A stretch of DNA of 64,000 nt from Nocardioides allogilvus (GTDB lineage Bacteria; Actinomycetota; Actinomycetes; Propionibacteriales; Nocardioidaceae): contig NZ_PZYX01000005.1 of NCBI RefSeq assembly GCF_003047285.1, positions 62,001 through 126,000 on the forward strand. The letters run 5' to 3'. Under the pieces are notes generated by a model. The model had not been told where the DNA came from and ran no database searches. It saw only the letters and a program-made list of their open reading frames with translations. Made by a program: the position numbers and the translations under genes. Position 1 is the stretch's first letter. Each line of letters starts with the position of its first letter. Shown piece by piece: positions 58,036 to 64,000 of this stretch.

Positions 58036-59130
58036 ATGGACTTCGACTTCTCCCCCGAGGCGGACGAGGCAGCCGCCCTGGCCGCCCGGATCCTCAAGGA
58101 CTGCGCGACCCCCGAGCGCATGCGTGCGGTCGAGGAGGCGGGCGATCGCTGCGACCGCGACCTGTGGCGCTCGCTGGGCGAGGCCGGCCTCCTGGGCCTG
58201 TCCCTCCCTGAGGCGTACGGCGGCGCCGGGCTCGGCCTCGTCGAGGCGTGCCGCGTCCTGGTCGAGGTGGGGCGCACCGTCGCCCCCGTCCCGGTCGCGA
58301 CCCACGTCGCCGCATCCCGGCTGATCGCCGAGCTGGGCTCGGCTGAGCAGCAGGGGCAGTTCCTGCCGGCTGCCGCGAGTGGCGCCTCGATCCTGACCGC
58401 CGCCATGGCCGAGGACCTCGCTCCCACTCCTGGTCGCCCGACGACCACCGCCACCCGCGAGGGCTCCGGCTGGCGGCTCAGCGGGGCCAAGGCCGCCGTG
58501 CCGGCGGGCACGGTCGCCGACGTCTTCCTCATCCCGGCCTCGACCGACGACGGCGTGGCCGTCTTCATCGTCACCGCCGACGAGGTCACCCTCACGCCGC
58601 AGACGTCCTCCGACGGTGACGCGGTGGCCCGCATCGAGCTGAACCACGTGCCCGTGGGCGAGGAGCGACTCCTGGCCGGAGCCGGCGAGCGGCTGCGCGA
58701 CCTGGTGACCCTGGGCGCGTGCGCCCAGCAGCTCGGCGTCACCGAGGGCGCACTGGCGCTCACGTCGACGTACGCGAGGACGCGCGAGCAGTTCGGGCGC
58801 CCGATCGGCACCTTCCAGGCCGTGTCGCAGCGGCTCGCCGACGGCTACATCGACACCCTCGGACAACGGTTGACGCTCTGGCAGGCTGCCTGGCTGCTCG
58901 ACTCGGAGCTCCCCGCCACGAAGGAGCTCGCCGCGGCCGCGCTGTTCGCCGCTGACGCCGGCCACCGAGTCGCGCACACGGCCGTGCACGTCCACGGTGG
59001 CGTCGGCATCGACCTCGACGGCGAGACCCACCGCTACTTCACGGCCGCGAAGCGCTGGGAGTTCGCCTGCGGCGGCACCACCCAGCAGGCCCTGGCGATC
59101 GGCAAGGCCCTGGCTGCCGAACCCTCCTGA
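58036..59130 (+). CDS. Acyl-CoA dehydrogenase, FadE28-like (partner subunit)
   Basis: A 364-residue acyl-CoA dehydrogenase-fold protein starting 4 bases after its partner. It has LSLPEAYGGAGLGLVEACRV and TREQFGRPIGTFQAVSQRLA, but no Glu at either catalytic position: the helix reads RDLVTLGACAQQLG, and the C-terminus ACGGTTQQALAIG. It is therefore likely the non-catalytic half of a heteromeric enzyme that desaturates CoA esters of the cholesterol side chain. It ends flush with the converging LVIVD-type gene. Confidence 0.85.
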   Translation: MDFDFSPEADEAAALAARILKDCATPERMRAVEEAGDRCDRDLWRSLGEAGLLGLSLPEAYGGAGLGLVEACRVLVEVGRTVAPVPVATHVAASRLIAELGSAEQQGQFLPAAASGASILTAAMAEDLAPTPGRPTTTATREGSGWRLSGAKAAVPAGTVADVFLIPASTDDGVAVFIVTADEVTLTPQTSSDGDAVARIELNHVPVGEERLLAGAGERLRDLVTLGACAQQLGVTEGALALTSTYARTREQFGRPIGTFQAVSQRLADGYIDTLGQRLTLWQAAWLLDSELPATKELAAAALFAADAGHRVAHTAVHVHGGVGIDLDGETHRYFTAAKRWEFACGGTTQQALAIGKALAAEPS

Positions 59131-60606
59131 TCAGCGCAGCAGCTCGGCGACCCCGTTGGTGAGCTTCACGTTGTAGAACCCCGAGTTGGCGTCGGTGTAC
59201 CAGACACTGCCGCGCTTGCGGTCCCACGCCGGCGCTGACATCGCGTAGGCGCCGGCGACGTCCGGGAACGTCGGACGACTGCCGGGGCGCTGCGGCTTGT
59301 TGAAGTAGGCCACCTCACGCGGGTGCTTCACGTCGCTGATGTCGAAGAGCCGCAGCCCGGAGACGATCATGGAGCAGCCGGCGATCTTCGGGTCGTTTGC
59401 ACGGGGCACCGAGCAGTAGTGCCCGGCGTAGCCCTGTGCGGGGAAGCTGGCGCCCGGGTCGTCGCGCTGCTCGCCGCCGTGCACGTCGGCCTGGTGCACC
59501 TCGAGGCGCAGCTGCGAGACCACGAACGGGTTGCGCGGGTCGTCGACGTTGATGATCCGGCCCGCTCCGACCGGCGCGTTGCGCATGTCAGCCAATCCCT
59601 TGAGGGAGAACTGGTCGGCGTACTCGTCCATCTCGAGGACGTAGTCGTGGCCGTCCTGGGTGAACGGATCGGCCGACTGCGGGATCGACGCATCCGGCCA
59701 CCTCAGCTCGGACAGCACCGTCGTGACGGCCCCCGGCACCCGGTCGTGCACCTTGCTCACGTCGAGGATGTCGAGCCCGGCGTTGCTGGCCAGGTCGAGC
59801 GTCCCGAGGTCAGGCCGGCCGATGTCGGCGGCGTACATGGTGTCGCCGTCGGCGGAGAAGCGCAGCCCGTGGTAGCTCACGCCCGGCTGGACCATGATCG
59901 GCACCGGAGACCTCGGGTTGGCCAGGTCGATGGCCACGAGCGTGCCGACCGTGCTGGCCGTCCAGAAGGTCTTGCCGTCGGGCGCGAACCCGCTCTCGTG
60001 CCCGAGCAGGCCGCTTGGCGTGCTCGACAGCAGCTTGGGGTGCCGGCAGTCGGTCTTCACGTCGTAGACGTCGAGGACGCCGGGATAGGTCAGGGCCGTG
60101 CCCAGGGTGGCGGCGAGCAGGCCGCGCTTCTTGTTGAGCAGCAGGGACTCGTGGGGGCTCGCCATCGCGGGCGAGGTGAGCACGGTGGTCTGGCGCGGCT
60201 TGCGCGGGTTGTCCATCGCGAGCACGACGACGCCGATGCCGGAGGTCAGGTTGTAGACGAGGTCGCGGGGGAAGACGAGCGTGCTGTCGTAGAACGCGCA
60301 GGTCTGGCCCTTCGCGTCGACGTAGCGGTGGACCTTGAAGCCCCCCGTCTTCCCGACGTGGGCCAGCGCACGGGCGTTGCAGCGGTAGCCGCGGTCGACG
60401 CGGCCCGAGGCATAGTCGCTCGCCGGCGCCCTGCCCTGGATGCCGGTCTCGGGGCGCGAACCCTTGCCGCAGTCGGCTCGCGGCACGGGCTGTGGCTCGC
60501 GTCCGCCCTGCGCCTGCCCGGTGACGGCCATCGTGCCGCCCATCACCAGGACGGCGGCCAGCGCCGACACCGCCAGCCGTGTTCGGGCGCGTGCTCGACC
60601 TGACAT
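59131..60606 (-). CDS. Secreted LVIVD/beta-propeller-type protein
   Basis: A 491-residue protein. ATG 60606 was chosen because GGGAG lies 8 bases upstream and it gives a clean Sec signal peptide (MSGRARARTRLAVSALAAVL to about residue 33); ATG 60621 is an alternative. The mature part has repeated VLDVYDVKTD-, LVAIDLANPRSP-, GLDILDVSKVH-, RIINVDDPRNP- and LRLFDISDVKHP-like units, the LVIVD repeat pattern of an extracytoplasmic beta-propeller. It is embedded in the steroid cluster, converging with the dehydrogenase pair. Function unknown. Confidence 0.82.
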   Translation of the reverse strand: MSGRARARTRLAVSALAAVLVMGGTMAVTGQAQGGREPQPVPRADCGKGSRPETGIQGRAPASDYASGRVDRGYRCNARALAHVGKTGGFKVHRYVDAKGQTCAFYDSTLVFPRDLVYNLTSGIGVVVLAMDNPRKPRQTTVLTSPAMASPHESLLLNKKRGLLAATLGTALTYPGVLDVYDVKTDCRHPKLLSSTPSGLLGHESGFAPDGKTFWTASTVGTLVAIDLANPRSPVPIMVQPGVSYHGLRFSADGDTMYAADIGRPDLGTLDLASNAGLDILDVSKVHDRVPGAVTTVLSELRWPDASIPQSADPFTQDGHDYVLEMDEYADQFSLKGLADMRNAPVGAGRIINVDDPRNPFVVSQLRLEVHQADVHGGEQRDDPGASFPAQGYAGHYCSVPRANDPKIAGCSMIVSGLRLFDISDVKHPREVAYFNKPQRPGSRPTFPDVAGAYAMSAPAWDRKRGSVWYTDANSGFYNVKLTNGVAELLR

Positions 60607-60651
60607 CTTCTTCGCTCCCATGCTCACGACAACGGGCTCGATCGTGCCGGG

Positions 60652-61758
60652 CTACGCACCGGCGATGCCACCGATCCTCGCTGCGGCCTGCTCGAAGCCC
60701 GCGACCAGGTCGGCCATCACGTCCGCGACCGGGCGCACCTCGTTCATCGACCCGACGATCTGGCCGACGGGCATCGAGATCACGTCGGGATCGCCGTGGG
60801 CGTTCATCCGGTTGTGGGCGTCGGCGACCAGGAGGTTCTGCAGCGGCATCGGCAGCGGCGCGGGCGCCTCGCCCGTCTCCCACGCCTGGGTCCACCGCGT
60901 CCTGAGCAGCCGGGCGGGCTTGCCGGTGTAGATCCGGGTGCGCACGGTGTCGGCGCTGGTCGCGCGGAGGAACGCGTCGGTCATGCCCTGGTTGGTGTTG
61001 AGCTGCTGGTATTCCTGCGTCGTCAGCCAGACCGAGCCGGTCCACACGCCCTGGGCGCCGAGGGCGAGCGAGGCGGCGACCTGCCGGCCGGTGCCGATGC
61101 CGCCGGCGCCGAGCACCGGCACGCCCGGTCCCACCGCGTCGACGATCTCGGGTGTCAGGACCATGCTGGCAATCTCCCCGGTGTGCCCGCCCGCCTCGTA
61201 GCCCTGCGCGACGATCACGTCGACGCCGTTGGCGACGTGTGACAGCGCGTGCTTGGCCGCGCCCGCGAGCGCTGCCACCTTCACGCCCGCGGCGTGGGCC
61301 TGCTCGATGACGTCGACCGGCGGCGAGCCGAGGGCGTTGGCGATCAGCACCGGGCGGTGCGTCAGGGCGACGTCGACGTGCGAGCGCGCGACGGAGTGGA
61401 GCCAGCCGAGCACGCCCTCGCGCCCCTCCCCCTCGGGCAGCGGCGGCACGCCCAGCTGCTGCAGGGTGCGGTCCACGAAGGACACGTGCTCCGGCGGGAT
61501 CATCGACGCCAGGTCGACGCCGGTCCCCTCGGTGGGCACCGTCATTGGCATGACCACGTCCACGCCGTACGGCCTGCCGTCCGTGTTGTCGTCGAGCCAG
61601 GTCAACGTGCGGTCGAGCTCGGCCGGGTCGTTGAAGCGTACGGCGCCGAGCACCCCGAGCCCGCCGGCCCGCGACACCGCCGCGGCGACGTGCTCGGACG
61701 GTGTGAAGGCGAAGATCGGGACGTCGATCCCGAAGAGCTCGCACAGCTCGGTGCGCAT
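60652..61758 (-). CDS. Nitronate monooxygenase-like flavoprotein (Rv1533-like)
   Basis: A 368-residue FMN-dependent TIM-barrel protein of the 2-nitropropane dioxygenase family. VAAAVSRAGGLGVLGAVRF, VDVIVAQGYEAGGHTGEIAS and LGAGGIGTGRQVAASLALGA are diagnostic FMN-binding loops. It resembles M. tuberculosis Rv1533 more than the ring-degrading IpdC (recalled sequences). The ATG overlaps the ligase-gene stop by one base, so both follow the KstR-type promoter at 63.4 kb. A redox role in steroid catabolism is likely but unassigned. Confidence 0.88.
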   Translation of the reverse strand: MRTELCELFGIDVPIFAFTPSEHVAAAVSRAGGLGVLGAVRFNDPAELDRTLTWLDDNTDGRPYGVDVVMPMTVPTEGTGVDLASMIPPEHVSFVDRTLQQLGVPPLPEGEGREGVLGWLHSVARSHVDVALTHRPVLIANALGSPPVDVIEQAHAAGVKVAALAGAAKHALSHVANGVDVIVAQGYEAGGHTGEIASMVLTPEIVDAVGPGVPVLGAGGIGTGRQVAASLALGAQGVWTGSVWLTTQEYQQLNTNQGMTDAFLRATSADTVRTRIYTGKPARLLRTRWTQAWETGEAPAPLPMPLQNLLVADAHNRMNAHGDPDVISMPVGQIVGSMNEVRPVADVMADLVAGFEQAAARIGGIAGA

Positions 61759-63383
61759 CAGACGCGCGCCTCCAGAGCGGCCAGGGCGAGCTCCTTGGCC
61801 CGTGGGTAGTTGGCCTTGCCCGTGGCGCTGCGCGGGATCTCGTCGACGAAGGAGACCGAGCGCGGCAGCTTGTAGCCCGACAGCTGGCCGCGCAGGAACT
61901 CCCGCAGCCCCTCGAGCGTGGGCTGCGTGCCTTCGCGCGCCTGCACGACCGCGCTGACGGACTGCCCGTAGCTCTCGTCCGCGACGCCGACGACCAGCAC
62001 GTCGTAGACGTCGGGGTGGCCCTTGAGCGCCATCTCGACCTCTTCGGGATAGACCTTCTCGCCGCCGGTGTTGATGCAGTTGGAGCCGCGACCGAGCAGG
62101 GTGACCTTGTTGCCCTCCTCGATCCGCGCGAAGTCGCCCGGCACCGAGTAGCGGACGCCGTCGACGGTGATGAAGGTCTTCGCCGACTTCGCCTCGTCCT
62201 TGTAGTAGCCGATCGGCACGCTGCCCGTGCGGGCCAGCCGGCCGATCTGGCCGACGCTGGTCTCCGGGTCGAGGACGCGGTTGTCCTCGTCGAGGATCAC
62301 CGACTCGAGCCCCAGCGCGATCTGCGGGCCCTCGCCCTTGATGTTCTCCGAGTCCTGCAGGCCGGTGCCCTGGAAGCCGGTCTCGCTCGAGCCGACGGAG
62401 TCGGTGAAGAAGGTGTTGGGGAAGGCCTTCATCCAGCGCTCCTTGACCGGACGGCTGAAGATCGCGGCACTGCTCGCGACGGCGATCAGGGTGTCCGCCT
62501 TGTAGTCGCCGCGCTCGTACTCCTCGATCAGCGGCCGGGCCATCGCGTCACCGGTCATGAAGATCAGCTGCACGCCGTTGTCCTCGATCGTGCGCCAGAC
62601 CTCCGCCGCGTCGAACTTGGGCGCCAGGATCGTGCGGTGCCCGGCGAAGAGGTGCATCAGCATCGCCGCCTGCGCCCCGCCGTGCATGAGCGGGCTGAGC
62701 GGGAAGGTCACCATCGGCTCGCTGCTCGCGGCCGACTTCGACTGGTCGTGCTCCTCGAGGCGGTTGCCACTCATGAAGTCGATGCCGCCACCCAGCACCC
62801 GCCAGAAGTCGGCCTGGCGCCACATCACGCCCTTCGGGAAGCCGGTCGTGCCGCCGGTGTAGACGATGTAGAGGTCGTCCTCCGAGCGCGGCCCGAAGTC
62901 GCGCTCGGCACTCTGCCCCGCCAGTGCGTCGTCCCACTCGATCCCGCCGTACGCCGAGATGTCGGCCGTCGAGGCGGGCTCGGTCGGGTCCGGGATGGCC
63001 ACCACCGTCTGCAACCCGGCGTGCTTGGGCGCGGTGCTCGCGACGAGCGGCGCGTAGGGGCGCTCGTGCAGCAGCGCGACGAGGTCGGAGTTGTCGAAGA
63101 TGTAGTCGAGCTCGCCCTCGACGTAGCGGTAGTTCACGTTGATCACCACTGCGCGGATCTTGAAGATCGCGAGCAGGGCGACGACGTGCTCGACGCTGTT
63201 CTTGGCATAGATGCCGACGTGGTCGCCCGGTGCCACCCCGCGGGACTGCAGGAAGTGCGCGAGCCGGTTGGCGTCGGCCTCCAGGTCGGCGTACGACACG
63301 ATCCGGTCGGCGACCTGGATGATGCCGCGGTCGGGGACGACGTCGACGGCGTGCTCGAAGAGATCGGCGATGTTGAGGGCCAT
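61758..63383 (-). CDS. Steroid side-chain acyl-CoA synthetase, FadD19-like
   Basis: A 541-residue ANL-superfamily ligase that activates a carboxylate as acyl-AMP, then acyl-CoA. The P-loop is IVYTGGTTGFPKGVMW. The hinge and C-terminal motifs are NTGGEKVYPEEVEMALKGHP and SATGKANYPRAKEL with the catalytic Lys. Length and sequence recall M. tuberculosis FadD19, the C24-branched steroid-26-oate CoA ligase, which is likewise divergent from an EchA19 gene. TAGTCT, 6 bases before the ATG, overlaps the KstR-type box. Confidence 0.88.
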   Translation of the reverse strand: MALNIADLFEHAVDVVPDRGIIQVADRIVSYADLEADANRLAHFLQSRGVAPGDHVGIYAKNSVEHVVALLAIFKIRAVVINVNYRYVEGELDYIFDNSDLVALLHERPYAPLVASTAPKHAGLQTVVAIPDPTEPASTADISAYGGIEWDDALAGQSAERDFGPRSEDDLYIVYTGGTTGFPKGVMWRQADFWRVLGGGIDFMSGNRLEEHDQSKSAASSEPMVTFPLSPLMHGGAQAAMLMHLFAGHRTILAPKFDAAEVWRTIEDNGVQLIFMTGDAMARPLIEEYERGDYKADTLIAVASSAAIFSRPVKERWMKAFPNTFFTDSVGSSETGFQGTGLQDSENIKGEGPQIALGLESVILDEDNRVLDPETSVGQIGRLARTGSVPIGYYKDEAKSAKTFITVDGVRYSVPGDFARIEEGNKVTLLGRGSNCINTGGEKVYPEEVEMALKGHPDVYDVLVVGVADESYGQSVSAVVQAREGTQPTLEGLREFLRGQLSGYKLPRSVSFVDEIPRSATGKANYPRAKELALAALEARV

Positions 63384-63429
63384 GGTCGGAGACTAGAACA
63401 CGTTCTTGTTTCTGACTAGGATCGTTTGC
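63384..63429. promoter_or_regulatory. KstR box with back-to-back leaderless promoters (FadD19-like / EchA19-like)
   Basis: TAGAACACGTTCTT (63394-63407) matches TnnAACnnGTTnnA except for the last base. Plus strand: -35 TAGAAC (63394-63399), 17-bp spacer, -10 TAGGAT (63417-63422), then 7 bases to the ATG at 63430. Minus strand: -35 TAGTCA, 17-bp spacer, -10 TAGTCT (plus coordinates 63390-63395), then 6 bases to the ATG at 63383. The layout is the same as at 56808-56852. Confidence 0.75.
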
Positions 63430-64000
63430 ATGTCGGAAGAAGCCCCGCACTGTCTCGTCTCGCTCGACGGCCACGTGCTGACCGTGACCATGAACCGGCC
63501 CGCGAAGAAGAACGCCCTGTCCGGCGAGATGCTGCAGCTGATGAGCGAGGCCTGGGACCTGGCCAACTCGTCCGACGCGGTGCGCGTCGTCATCCTCACC
63601 GGGGCGGGTGGCGCCTTCTGCGCAGGCGCCGACCTGTCGGCGATGTCGGCCTCCTCGCCGTCGGCGAAGTTCTCGTCCGGTGAGTTCGACCCGGCCGTGA
63701 TCAAGCCGCTGCTCAAGGGGTTCCGGCTCACCAAGCCGCTCATCGCGGCGGTCGAGGGTCCGGCGATCGCGGGCGGCACCGAGATCCTGCAGGCCACCGA
63801 CATCAGGGTCGCCGGTGCCTCTGCCCGGTTCGGGGTCTCGGAGGTGAAGTGGGGGCTCTATCCGCTCGGCGGTTCGGCCGTGCGACTCCCCCGCCAGATC
63901 CCCTACACCGTCGCCGCCGACCTGCTGCTGACCGGACGGCACATCACCGCCGACGAGGCGTTGTCCTACGGCCTGATCGGCCACGTCGTCCCGGACGGCA
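63430..64000 (+). CDS. Enoyl-CoA hydratase, EchA19-like (3' partial)
   Basis: The first 190 codons of a crotonase, cut by the window end. It begins [20 protein letters not shown]. The first oxyanion loop is [15 protein letters not shown] and the second [19 protein letters not shown], where Glu in GGTEIL matches the first catalytic Glu position. A second Glu is in [16 protein letters not shown]. It is divergent from the FadD19-like gene across a 46-bp KstR-controlled spacer, as echA19/fadD19 are in M. tuberculosis (recalled). It probably hydrates steroid enoyl-CoA intermediates. Confidence 0.88.
   Translation, partial: MSEEAPHCLVSLDGHVLTVTMNRPAKKNALSGEMLQLMSEAWDLANSSDAVRVVILTGAGGAFCAGADLSAMSASSPSAKFSSGEFDPAVIKPLLKGFRLTKPLIAAVEGPAIAGGTEILQATDIRVAGASARFGVSEVKWGLYPLGGSAVRLPRQIPYTVAADLLLTGRHITADEALSYGLIGHVVPDG

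Noticed and set aside
56808..58811. Upstream extension of the kshA frame (about 670 extra codons)
   Set aside because: It is antisense to the two acyl-CoA dehydrogenase genes and has no conserved content. KshA homology and the promoter fix the start at 56807.
60652..61758. IpdC (steroid ring C/D degradation) assignment
   Set aside because: The N-terminus and loops resemble Rv1533-type nitronate monooxygenases rather than IpdC as I remember it, so only the family is called.

Overview
The window is high-GC actinobacterial chromosome, almost certainly from the Nocardioidaceae (Nocardioides-like). The evidence is the strong G/C third-position bias, many GTG starts, actinobacterial markers (WhiA, RbpA, OpcA, acVLRF1, a mycothiol-dependent isomerase fold, a fabG-fabI pair arranged like mabA-inhA), and interspersed GGTTTCGAC...CTCAACC repeats of a kind I associate with this family. 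It is densely packed: about 65 genes, many overlapping by 1-4 bases. I see no tRNA, rRNA, insertion sequence, prophage or CRISPR array.

Layout. 1-4622: cyanophycin synthetase (5' end outside the window), a coupled cupin gene, and a converging CphA-like Mur ligase that lacks the ATP-grasp domain. 4643-6788: fabI and fabG (fatty acid synthesis), dodecin, DUF3099. 6964-9115: small Cys-rich protein, moaA, SURF1. 9059-14182: atypical SDR, ABC exporter, enoyl-CoA hydratase, ABC-F protein. 14301-17926: a 58-aa stand-alone paralog of the N-terminus of the adjacent zinc metallopeptidase, a phosphotransferase, acVLRF1 and a frameshifted lipoprotein gene. 17930-25778: a Suf Fe-S operon (sufR-B-D-Rieske-C-S-U-T) running on into a small hypothetical gene, an ASCH gene and a NYN gene. 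25880-31345: two ABC-2 exporters in divergent operons, then heme A synthase (ctaA) converging on heme O synthase (ctaB). 31449-39604: a pentose-phosphate operon, tkt-tal-pgi-zwf-opcA-pgl. 39928-52235, all on the minus strand: uvrA, a Rieske lipoprotein, uvrC, rapZ, yvcK, whiA, then gap-pgk-tpiA-secG and rbpA. 52366-54175: MDMPI-fold enzyme, MBL hydrolase, DUF1801. 54291-64000: a steroid-catabolism cluster (kshB, a small Cys-rich protein, kshA, a paired acyl-CoA dehydrogenase, a secreted LVIVD-type protein, a nitronate-monooxygenase-like protein, a FadD19-like ligase and an EchA19-like hydratase).

From recalled family knowledge, much of 4.6-48.6 kb matches the gene set of the Mycobacterium tuberculosis Rv1420-Rv1484 neighbourhood, so most of the window is conserved core. 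The more distinctive parts are the cyanophycin locus, the metallopeptidase N-terminal duplication and the steroid cluster.

Regulation visible in the sequence: two KstR-type boxes, each inside a 45-46 bp divergent spacer with back-to-back leaderless promoters; a LexA/SOS box before uvrA; an inverted repeat and an IdeR-like site before sufR; a 20-bp perfect palindrome before gap; and a UNCG-tetraloop hairpin on the sufB stop codon. Many genes have a TAnnnT -10 element 6-8 bases before the start codon, which implies leaderless mRNAs. Nothing here is clearly a new defence or mobile system. The best candidates for new biology are the ATP-grasp-less CphA homolog, the kshA/kshB-embedded small protein, the 58-aa metallopeptidase paralog and the KstR promoter architecture.
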